DNA of 9,420 bases, taken from Clostridia bacterium (GTDB taxonomy: Bacteria > CBDUZB01 > JAGLHV01). Location of the stretch: the NCBI GenBank assembly GCA_030595925.1, contig JAUVLC010000094.1:1-9420 (forward strand). Direction: 5' to 3'. A model generated the notes under the pieces. It had not been told where the DNA came from. It saw nothing but the letters and a program-made list of their open reading frames with translations, and ran no database searches. Made by a program: the position numbers and the translations under genes. Of this stretch, positions 1 to 5,795 are shown one piece after another (the stretch's first letter is position 1; each line of letters begins with the position of its first letter).

Positions 1-953
1 AAATAATTATTATTATAAATTTGGGTCAACGGGTCTAACTGGTTTTTTATTTTGAGCTCTTCATAAAAACGGGCATTGGTAATGGAAACTGATGCCTGCA
101 GGGCAAGTAATTTTAAAATATCTCTATCCTCTTTCGGAAAAGCATCGATTTTATCACTATCCACATTTAAAACCCCAATAAACCGTTCTCCGGAAAACAA
201 TGGTATAGTAAAAATACATTTCACCTCTCCATAGGGCTCAACAAATCTTTTATCGTTTGATATGTCCGGAATATATAAAGGTTTTTTATTTTGAGCTACC
301 CATCCGGCTACCCCCTGTCCTATTTTAAACTTTATCTGGGAAATTTTTTTCTCTCTGTATCCGGAAATAACTTTTAATTCTAATTCCCCTTCTTCATTTA
401 AAAGCATAATAGAAAAAGAATAGTAATTTGCCAGAGATAAAACTTCATCGGCAATAAGATTTAAAAGCTTGTCCAAATCTAACATTTTATTCATTGCGGA
501 AGAAATAACCAAAAGCATGGACAATTCCTGTATTTTTCTATCCAAAACACTTTTTTGTTCTATAATAATTTTTTCATGGAATGTAAAATAAAAGTCCGAC
601 ATTTTAAAAACAAGTCGAAATAAAACTTTCTCAATTTCTTTTAAAATTAATTCCCCGGAAAAATCAACTTTCTCAACCTTTTCTTTTAAATACAACGCAA
701 ATACTTCCCTAAAATCTAAAAAACATTCCTGTAGGGAAGATGCCTTTATATTTTTATAAGGAGGTATTTCAGAAATTTCTTTCACTAAACTCTCTAATTT
801 TCGCTCATCTTTTTTTTCTATTATTTCCAATATTTTGCCAATATATTTTGAAAGAATTTGTCCATATTTTTTATCTTTTAAAAGTTTCCCATATTTTGAA
901 ATAAAATAGGATTCGTTTTGTTGTATTATTTCTCTCCACTCGATACTTTTCAT
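1..953 (-). CDS. GAF-domain sensor protein with start of a GGDEF domain (partial, C-terminus off window)
   Basis: The reading frame starts with ATG at 953, with AAGGAG seven bases upstream, and stays open for 317 codons to the window edge. Residues 1-130 are mostly helical by composition and match no family I recognise. Residues ~128-155 look like a helical linker. Residues ~160-297 read as a GAF domain, with the typical GQGVAGWVA (212-220), PLYIPDIS (225-232) and PLFSGERFIGVLNVDS (251-266) segments. After the linker ARFYEELKIKNQ comes LDPLTQIYNNNY (306-317), which matches the DPLTGLYNRRYF opening of GGDEF domains. The likely product is a cytoplasmic GAF-GGDEF diguanylate cyclase, or a degenerate cyclase acting as a c-di-GMP sensor. 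The GGDEF signature itself would lie outside the window, so catalytic competence cannot be judged. No signal peptide or membrane segment is visible. The gene lies 442 bp downstream of tktB on the same strand and probably has its own promoter. Confidence 0.85.
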   Translation of the reverse strand, partial: MKSIEWREIIQQNESYFISKYGKLLKDKKYGQILSKYIGKILEIIEKKDERKLESLVKEISEIPPYKNIKASSLQECFLDFREVFALYLKEKVEKVDFSGELILKEIEKVLFRLVFKMSDFYFTFHEKIIIEQKSVLDRKIQELSMLLVISSAMNKMLDLDKLLNLIADEVLSLANYYSFSIMLLNEEGELELKVISGYREKKISQIKFKIGQGVAGWVAQNKKPLYIPDISNDKRFVEPYGEVKCIFTIPLFSGERFIGVLNVDSDKIDAFPKEDRDILKLLALQASVSITNARFYEELKIKNQLDPLTQIYNNNY

Positions 954-990
954 TTCTTTCTCCTTAATAATTTTTTAGCAATAAATTAAA

Positions 991-1018
991 ATTATCCACA
1001 ACACTATTTTTCATACAA
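991..1018 (-). promoter_or_regulatory. Candidate promoter for the GAF gene, proximal
   Basis: On the minus strand a GATAAT (991-996, five of six to TATAAT) lies 16 bp downstream of TTGTAT (1013-1018), which matches only the TTG of a -35 box. It would give a leader of about 30 nt. The -10 overlaps a perfect DnaA-box 9-mer at 992-1000. This is a weak match in AT-rich DNA. Confidence 0.25.
992..1000 (+). promoter_or_regulatory. DnaA-box consensus 9-mer
   Basis: TTATCCACA matches the E. coli consensus DnaA box exactly. It is single, lies between the GAF gene start and its candidate promoters, and overlaps the proximal -10. I estimate about 0.1 such perfect matches expected by chance in a window of this size and composition, so it may be fortuitous. 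If functional it could bind the host's DnaA as a regulator; there is no cluster of boxes that would suggest an origin. Confidence 0.2.
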
Positions 1019-1046
1019 ACCCTATCCGTTAAAAAACTTTTGTTTT

Positions 1047-1076
1047 ATTATATTTAAATAAACTACCCCGCAGCAA
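1047..1076 (-). promoter_or_regulatory. Candidate promoter for the GAF gene, distal
   Basis: A perfect TATAAT lies on the minus strand at 1047-1052. An 18 bp spacer separates it from TTGCTG (1071-1076), a half-match to the -35 consensus that falls inside the palindrome at the edge of the dispersed repeat. Transcription would start near 1040 and give a leader of about 87 nt. If real, the repeat contributes the -35 half of the promoter. The second repeat copy has no TATAAT at the equivalent place. Confidence 0.35.
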
Positions 1077-1085
1077 GCTACGGGG
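1066..1085 (-). repeat. GC-rich palindrome at left edge of repeat copy 1
   Basis: CCCCGCAGCAAGCTACGGGG folds into a 9-bp near-perfect stem. As minus-strand RNA the single mismatch becomes a G-U pair, so the stem is continuous on that strand. In this AT-rich context it is the strongest short hairpin in the gap. The same 20 bases occur at 8892-8911. No U-run follows, so it is not a standard intrinsic terminator, but it resembles REP elements. Confidence 0.7.
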
Positions 1086-1199
1086 TGTCAAAGGTTTATC
1101 CCACATAACTTTTGCACAGTAAACTGCAAGGAATCGAAGATTTATCCCACATACCTTTTGAGCAATAAGATACGGGATAATTAAACCCAAGCCCCTTCG

Positions 1200-1216
1200 A
1201 CTCCCTTCAAGGGAGT
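1200..1216. repeat. Perfect hairpin inside repeat copy 1
   Basis: ACTCCCTTCAAGGGAGT has arms that pair perfectly around a TTCAA loop (or an 8-bp palindrome with one central base). The equivalent segment of copy 2, near 8980-8997, has lost full pairing through substitutions. Confidence 0.6.
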
Positions 1217-1316
1217 TTATGCTGAACAAAACGATGTGCTCAGAATCTATTCGACTACAGATTTTTTGTCAGCATAGCTGAAAAAACTCTAAGCCTCACT
1301 GAATTACAGAAGCAGG

Positions 1317-1382
1317 AAAAAACCAAGTAAATTTTCCAAAATTTAAAACTATGAACTTCACAATAATTTTTTATTGGTTTTT
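1317..1382 (-). terminator. Possible weak terminator of the operon
   Basis: Just past the tktB stop, the minus strand has AAAAACCAA (1374-1382) and later TTGGTTTTTT (1317-1326), able to form a 9-bp stem whose 3' arm ends in a T-run. The loop is long and contains CAATAA/TTATTG (1361-1366 and 1371-1376) and a short AAATTTT/AAAATTT palindrome (1329-1344). The stem is AT-rich, so this is only a plausible termination zone. Confidence 0.25.
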
Positions 1383-1395
1383 AAAATTTCGTAAT

Positions 1396-2355
1396 TTATA
1401 AAGGAATGATTTTTTTCTTTCTTTTCATTACTTTTCTCACTGCTATCGCAATTGCTTTTGCTGTCAATCCAAATTTTTCCATCAACTCTTTTGCCGTTCC
1501 TGACTCTCCAAAGCTATCTTTGATTCCTACCATTTCCAAAGGGACCGGCATTTCCTTTGCTATAATTTCACTAACCATCCCCCCTAATCCCCCTATGAGC
1601 TGATGTTCTTCAGCTGTAACTAAAGCCCCCGTCTGTTTTGCGGCCTGAATAATCGCTTCTTTATCCGGCGGCTTAATTGTATGAAAATTTAATACTTTTA
1701 CAGAGATTCCTTCCTTTTTTAACTCTTCAACAGCTTTTAATGCTTCCCCTACCATTATTCCACAAGCAATAATCGTAACATCTTTCCCTTCATTAAGGGT
1801 AAGCGCTTTACCAAAAATAAATGGGGTTGATTCATGGGTTATCATAGGAATCGCTGCCCTGCCTAATCTAAAATAAACAGGCCCTTTAACTTCTTCTGCT
1901 ATTTTAAATACGGCCTTACGTGCTTCCAATGCATCACAGGGAACAACTACTTTCATATTGGGAATAACCCTCATTAGAGCAATATCTTCCAAAGCCTGAT
2001 GAGTTGCTCCATCTGCTCCCACTGTTATTCCTGCATGGGTCGCACCTATTTTTACATTTAAATTACAATAACAAATAACATTTCTAATCTGGTCCCACGC
2101 TTTTCCTGAAACAAAAATACTATACCCGCTGGCAAAAGCAATTTTATCGGTTAAAGATAATCCCGCGGCTATTCCCATTAAATTTTGTTCAGCAACTCCT
2201 ACATTAAAAAACCTATGTGGAAATTTTTTGGCAAACATATCTGTTTTAGTAGAACAAGAAGTGTCCGCATCTAAAACAACCACTTTCTTATTTTTTTCTC
2301 CCAGAAGAACCAATCCTTCCCCACACCCCTCTCTTGTTGAACTCATTTTTACCAT
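1396..2355 (-). CDS. tktB: Transketolase, C-terminal subunit (Pyr plus C domains)
   Basis: 319 residues, the usual size for the C-terminal half of a split transketolase. With the N-terminal subunit it transfers two-carbon ketol groups between sugar phosphates in the non-oxidative pentose phosphate pathway, in the cytoplasm. The pyrimidine-binding domain (about 1-165) has FFNVGVAEQNLMG (49-61), whose Glu56 is the residue that activates thiamine diphosphate, plus SGYSIFVSGKAWDQIR (76-91) and THAGITVGADGATHQALEDIAL (split as 106-113 and 114-127). The C domain (about 180-305) has HTIKPPDKEAI (225-235) and AEEHQLIGGLGG (248-259). A basic tail, KVMKRKKKIIPL, ends it. ATG at 2355 has AAGGA at a suitable distance; the ATG three codons later does not. 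The gene follows tktA by 28 bp and is last in the operon. A DXS-type enzyme is unlikely given the split layout. Confidence 0.93.
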   Translation of the reverse strand: MVKMSSTREGCGEGLVLLGEKNKKVVVLDADTSCSTKTDMFAKKFPHRFFNVGVAEQNLMGIAAGLSLTDKIAFASGYSIFVSGKAWDQIRNVICYCNLNVKIGATHAGITVGADGATHQALEDIALMRVIPNMKVVVPCDALEARKAVFKIAEEVKGPVYFRLGRAAIPMITHESTPFIFGKALTLNEGKDVTIIACGIMVGEALKAVEELKKEGISVKVLNFHTIKPPDKEAIIQAAKQTGALVTAEEHQLIGGLGGMVSEIIAKEMPVPLEMVGIKDSFGESGTAKELMEKFGLTAKAIAIAVRKVMKRKKKIIPL

Positions 2356-2383
2356 AATAAAATATCCTTATTTTTTTAGAAAA

Positions 2384-3199
2384 TCAAAAACTTAATTCTT
2401 TTAATGCCTGATCTGCCTGTTCTTTATTAGGGGCTTTCCCATGCCATCCAACGACATTCTCCATGAAAGATATGCCTTTCCCTTTTATCGTATGAGCAAT
2501 TATTGCTGTTGGTTTATTTTTTTCTTTTTCTGCGGTTTTAAAAGCATTAAGAACTTCTTGCATATTATGTCCGTCAATCTCTACCGTATGCCATCCAAAA
2601 GAATTCCATTTTTCCCTTAAAGGTTCAATGTTCATTACATCCTTTAAACACCCATCTATTTGCAATCCATTATTATCTACAATAGCACATAAATTATTTA
2701 ATCTATAATGTGCAGCAGCCATTGCGGCTTCCCATACCTGTCCTTCATTAAGCTCTCCATCTCCCATTAAACAATAAACTCTTTGTCCTTGATTATCCAG
2801 TTTGATCCCTAAAGCATTCCCAACAGCTATGGATAAACCCTGCCCCAGGGAACCGCTGGAAACTTCAATCCCTGGTAATTTTCTATCTTTTCCCGGATGA
2901 CCTTGCAGTCGACTACCTAATTTACGTAAAGTAAATAATTCTTCCTCAGAAAAATATCCGGCCCGGGCCAAACAAGCATAATGTACCGGACAACTATGGC
3001 CCTTAGATAAAATAAAACGATCCCTCATAACCCAGTCAGGATTTTCAGGATTATGTTTTAAAACAGAAAAATATAAAGCAACCATAATTTCAGTCGAAGA
3101 CAAAGATCCTCCCGGATGCCCCGAACCGGATTCTAACAGCATTAGAACAATATCTCTCCTTATCTGGTTAGCTTTTTTCTCTAATTCTTTATTTGTCAC
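2384..3199 (-). CDS. tktA: Transketolase, N-terminal subunit (thiamine diphosphate-binding)
   Basis: 271 residues, typical for the N-terminal half of a split transketolase. Visible signatures are SGHPGGSLS (26-34), SKGHSCPVHY (65-74), GHPG (100-103), GSLGQGLSIAVG (116-127), the thiamine diphosphate-Mg motif GDGELNEGQVWEA (146-158) ending in VDNNGLQIDG (174-183), HTIKGKGISFME (236-247) and WHG (252-254). Histidines 28, 68, 101 and 253 are those expected for substrate and cofactor contact in the family. It forms the active site together with the product of the next gene, 28 bp downstream. The start is GTG at 3199, with a GAGGGG about 9 bases upstream; the stop is TGA. The split is the normal two-gene form known from many bacteria and archaea, since the second gene has its own ribosome site. 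Confidence 0.93.
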   Translation of the reverse strand: MTNKELEKKANQIRRDIVLMLLESGSGHPGGSLSSTEIMVALYFSVLKHNPENPDWVMRDRFILSKGHSCPVHYACLARAGYFSEEELFTLRKLGSRLQGHPGKDRKLPGIEVSSGSLGQGLSIAVGNALGIKLDNQGQRVYCLMGDGELNEGQVWEAAMAAAHYRLNNLCAIVDNNGLQIDGCLKDVMNIEPLREKWNSFGWHTVEIDGHNMQEVLNAFKTAEKEKNKPTAIIAHTIKGKGISFMENVVGWHGKAPNKEQADQALKELSF

Positions 3200-3232
3200 T
3201 TTAAACTACCCCTCAATTAAAATCTAAAATTT

Positions 3233-5362
3233 TTATTTTTTATGACTGACCAAGACGATATCTAAAACCAAATTTAAAAATCTAAATTGTTTCCCTATAT
3301 CTCCAAACGGCACAAACTGTAAAGAAATTTTTTCATCCTCTAAAAAAGCTTTTAAAGCAGTAGAAAACTCTGCTTCTTTCAATTCTTTTCCCTTTGGCGG
3401 ACCCAACACTATAACAATCTTTACCCCGGCCTTTTTACATAAATCAACAAAAAACTTATATTCTACTTTTTCATATAGAACATAGTTTTTTTCAAATACT
3501 CCTTCTAATTGAAATTTTAATTTATGTTTTTCAATAACACTCTCAAATTCTTTTTTTATCTTTTTTAAATCTTCGCCATGTTCGTCAGGATAAAAATAGC
3601 CTACTTTAACTACTTTAAAAGTTTTACCATTTTCAGTCACTTCTTCCATAATGGGGTTTTTTGTCGGATAAATTTCTTCCACTAAAGGAATTTTTTCTAT
3701 CGGTTTTTGTTCAGATTTTTCTTCGGAAACTTTCTCCGACTCACTTTTTTTATCTTTAAATCCAAACACTTCTTTTTCCAAAAACTCTTCCGCTCTCCTT
3801 TTTTCCTCTTCTTTATCGTCAATTAATTTTTCGCTTTTTTCCGGTTCTTTCTCTTTTTCCGGTTCTTTCTCTTTTTGTTCCTCTTTTACTTCCAGTATTA
3901 TTTCTTCCGAAATTATCTTTTCCTCCGGAAGAAGTTCTCCCAGCAATGTTTTTATTGCATCTAAAGTTATTTTCTGTTTAGTAAGTTGGACATATGCATC
4001 TATTCTTTTCAAAAAACCTTCCAATTCGCGAATATTTGATTTTAATCTTCCGGCAATATAGAGAAGAATATCATCATCCAATTTTATATTTTGATTTTCT
4101 TCTTTCTTTTTTAAAATAGCTACCCTTGTTTCCAAATTAGGAGATTTTATATCCGCGGTTAATCCCCACTCAAATCTCGATTTCAACCGTTCTTCTACAT
4201 CTATTAATCTCTTGGGAGGTTTATCACTGGTGATAACAATTTGCTTTTGCGCATCATACAAAATATTAAACGTATGAAAAAATTCTTCCTGTGTAGATTC
4301 CGCTTCTGCCAAAAACTGAATATCATCAACCAACAAAATATCAAATTTTCTGCAGTGGCTCCGAAACTTTCGCACTGTTCCCTGCCGAATCGCATCAATT
4401 ACATCTTCTATAAATTTTTCTGCAGTAATATACAGGATTCGCAATTTTTTATTTTTCCTCTGAGAAAAATGTCCAATAGCGTGTAAAAGATGAGTCTTTC
4501 CCAGTCCTACCCCACCATAAATAAATAAAGGATTATAAATCTTTCCGGGATTTTCTGCTACAGCCAAAGCGGCCGCATGGGTAAACCGGCTATTCGGCCC
4601 AACGACAAAAGAATCAAAAGTATATTCCGGATTTAATTTCAATTCTCCGAAAGACTTTTCTTCATTGTCATTTTCTTGCTGCCCTTCTTGTGAATGTATA
4701 GTTTTTTCTATATCTTTCTTCTGTAATATTTCTTCAGTAAGATTCTTCTCTTCAGGAGAAAATTCAATTTCGCCGTTTTTATCACTTTTTTTATCAATAT
4801 CCAACAACTCTTTATCTTTCAAAATATCCATAATTTCCGCACTTCTTTCACTTGTTCCGAATCCCTCGCTGAATTCGTCATTTTTCTTTATCTGTATTTT
4901 TTCTTCTACTTCTTCCGGTTTTTCTTGTTTCACCTTTTCTTTTTTTACTTCTTCCGGTTTTTCTTGCTTCACCTTTTCTTTTTTTACTTCTTCCTCATCC
5001 CCCTTCGAAGCAGTACCCTGTTTATCATAAGATACTATATTTTCTAAAATAAATTCCAAAGATGGAGCACTTTCCGTATTAGAAGAATCTGCCACGTTGT
5101 CCTTCTTTGTTTTTTCCTCGAATGCAACAGGACAAATTTCTTTCAAAATATTTTCGATTCTTTCTTTCTCACCCTTATCTACATTATAGATATAAAAAAC
5201 CCATTTAAAAACTTTACTTATAGGAATAAAAGATTTCCCACAATCTTTCCCTATCTCTTTCGTTAAATTAGAAAGATCCTTTTCTTCCCCATCTATCCTT
5301 ATCTTGTATCTGCGAGCATCTTTTTCACATGGGGCATAAATAAATTCCCATTTTTTTATCAT
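3233..5362 (-). CDS. DnaA-type AAA+ ATPase lacking domain IV, with novel N- and C-terminal domains
   Basis: 709 residues. Residues 241-475 are a complete DnaA domain III: NPEYTFDSFVVG (244-255), Walker A GGVGLGKT (283-290), Walker B ILLVDD (342-347), sensor I VITSD (376-380), arginine-finger box ERLKSRFEWG (391-400, Arg396) and sensor II NIRELEG (443-449, Arg445). ATP binding and DnaA-like oligomerisation look intact. It is not the replication initiator: the helix-turn-helix domain IV that should follow residue ~475 is missing, and so is a recognisable domain I. Instead residues 1-82 form a small alpha/beta-like module, 83-240 a Lys/Glu-rich linker with a 13-residue tandem repeat, 480-570 a second charged linker, and about 575-709 an unassigned alpha/beta-looking domain with KIVIVLGPPKG (648-658). 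Start ATG at 5362 has AGGA 11 bases upstream; gcvH ends 21 bp before it and tktA follows by 33 bp. Hda/DnaA-paralog is the nearest known class. The function is unknown. Confidence 0.88.
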   Translation of the reverse strand: MIKKWEFIYAPCEKDARRYKIRIDGEEKDLSNLTKEIGKDCGKSFIPISKVFKWVFYIYNVDKGEKERIENILKEICPVAFEEKTKKDNVADSSNTESAPSLEFILENIVSYDKQGTASKGDEEEVKKEKVKQEKPEEVKKEKVKQEKPEEVEEKIQIKKNDEFSEGFGTSERSAEIMDILKDKELLDIDKKSDKNGEIEFSPEEKNLTEEILQKKDIEKTIHSQEGQQENDNEEKSFGELKLNPEYTFDSFVVGPNSRFTHAAALAVAENPGKIYNPLFIYGGVGLGKTHLLHAIGHFSQRKNKKLRILYITAEKFIEDVIDAIRQGTVRKFRSHCRKFDILLVDDIQFLAEAESTQEEFFHTFNILYDAQKQIVITSDKPPKRLIDVEERLKSRFEWGLTADIKSPNLETRVAILKKKEENQNIKLDDDILLYIAGRLKSNIRELEGFLKRIDAYVQLTKQKITLDAIKTLLGELLPEEKIISEEIILEVKEEQKEKEPEKEKEPEKSEKLIDDKEEEKRRAEEFLEKEVFGFKDKKSESEKVSEEKSEQKPIEKIPLVEEIYPTKNPIMEEVTENGKTFKVVKVGYFYPDEHGEDLKKIKKEFESVIEKHKLKFQLEGVFEKNYVLYEKVEYKFFVDLCKKAGVKIVIVLGPPKGKELKEAEFSTALKAFLEDEKISLQFVPFGDIGKQFRFLNLVLDIVLVSHKK
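3841..3876 (-). repeat. 18-bp tandem repeat in the DnaA-like gene
   Basis: Two exact copies of an 18-bp unit (CCGGTTCTTTCTCTTTTT on the plus strand) encode repeated KEKEPE-type hexapeptides around residues 496-508, in the second charged linker. This in-frame array can expand or contract without breaking the frame. Confidence 0.8.
4908..4994 (-). repeat. 39-bp tandem repeat in the DnaA-like gene
   Basis: Two 39-bp units (4908-4946 and 4947-4985) differ at one base, T or C at the same site, and a third partial unit of 9 bp follows. They encode two copies of the 13-residue EEVKKEKVKQEKP motif, residues about 124-150, in the first linker. The near identity suggests recent duplication by slippage or unequal exchange. 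Confidence 0.85.
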
Positions 5363-5383
5363 TTCTATCTTTTTCCTAAAATT

Positions 5384-5782
5384 TTATTTTTTATTATCTT
5401 CTTTTGTAATTTTTGCATACTCTTCCGCATTTAACAATAAATCTATTTCTGATATATCATTTATTTTTAATTTCATTATCCACCCAGACTGATAAACACT
5501 TGTATTTATTACATTGGGAATGTCACTCAAAGAAAAATTAACATCAATTATTTCCCCGCTTAAAGGGGTAAATAAATCGGACACCGATTTAGCCGATTCT
5601 ATAATTCCAAAACTGTCTCCTTTTTTCAACTCTTTCCCGATCGGCGGTAATTCTATAAAAATTATTTCTCCCATTACTCTTTGTGCATAATCACTAATTC
5701 CTATTATGCCTGAATCTCCCTCAACTTTTACCCAACTATGCAACGGAGAATATTTTAATTCTTGAAGAAAAAGTCCTTCCAC
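5384..5782 (-). CDS. gcvH: Glycine cleavage system H-like lipoyl carrier protein
   Basis: 132 residues, the normal size for H protein. Family features are YSPLHSWVKVEGDSGIIGISDYAQRVMG (starting at 11), the early strand FIELPPIGKELKKGD (42-56), the lipoylation hairpin GIIESAKSVSDL (59-70) with Lys65 as the expected lipoyl site, FTPLSGEIIDVN (71-82) and the SGWIMKLKI strand (99-107). In the glycine cleavage system it shuttles the aminomethyl group between P, T and L proteins. No gcvP, gcvT, lpd or lipoate ligase gene lies in this window, so partners would be elsewhere or it serves another lipoyl-dependent role. Start is GTG at 5782 with a strong AGGAGG; that site overlaps the pilT stop codon (13 bp gap), so translational coupling is likely. 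The DnaA-like gene follows by 21 bp. Confidence 0.9.
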   Translation of the reverse strand: MEGLFLQELKYSPLHSWVKVEGDSGIIGISDYAQRVMGEIIFIELPPIGKELKKGDSFGIIESAKSVSDLFTPLSGEIIDVNFSLSDIPNVINTSVYQSGWIMKLKINDISEIDLLLNAEEYAKITKEDNKK

Positions 5783-5795
5783 TTTTGGTATCCTC

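Larger units (their letters stand above)
1061..1304. repeat. Dispersed palindrome-rich intergenic repeat, copy 1
   Basis: About 244 bp that align with 8887-9132 in the same orientation. Shared blocks in order are a 20-bp GC palindrome, TTTATCCCACATA, TACGGGATAAT, CCCTTCGACTCCCT, GAGTTTATGCTGA, and a ~55 bp closing block containing TATTCGACT, AGCTGAAAAAAC and TGAAT. Copy 1 carries the TTTATCCCACATA segment twice, at 1095 and 1141 (46 bp period); copy 2 has it once. TTATCCC (1142-1148) and GGGATAA (1174-1180) form a further inverted repeat. A minus-strand open frame of 66 codons crosses it, but no start signal supports it and the frame's similarity to one in copy 2 follows from DNA similarity. 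The element is probably a non-autonomous, REP/MITE-like intergenic repeat. With 954-1060 and 1305-1395 it fills the gap between tktB and the GAF gene. Confidence 0.8.

Noticed and set aside
1066-1085. GC palindrome as an intrinsic terminator
   Set aside because: No T-run follows the stem on either strand in either copy, so it fits a REP-type element better.
1095-1186. CRISPR-like array from the repeated TTTATCCCACATA segments
   Set aside because: Only two units occur, with related rather than unique sequence between them, and the same block recurs in the dispersed repeat. There are no cas genes.
1029-1229. 66-codon minus-strand frame across repeat copy 1, resembling one at 8851-9033 in copy 2
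   Set aside because: The shared peptide stretch follows directly from the DNA repeat. There is no ribosome site, and the surrounding DNA is packed with hairpins. I treat both frames as non-coding.
2355-2386. Frameshift splitting one transketolase gene in two
   Set aside because: The two halves match the normal two-subunit form, with a proper stop, a 28-bp gap and a separate ribosome site for the second gene.
4241-5030. Plus-strand open frames opposite the DnaA-like gene (4241-4486, 4665-5030)
   Set aside because: They are antisense shadows of the Lys/Glu-rich gene, giving Ser/Phe-rich translations with no ribosome sites or family features.
3233-5362. The DnaA-like gene as the chromosomal replication initiator marking an origin
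   Set aside because: Domain IV is absent, there is no dnaN/recF neighbour, and there is no cluster of DnaA boxes with an AT-rich unwinding element.
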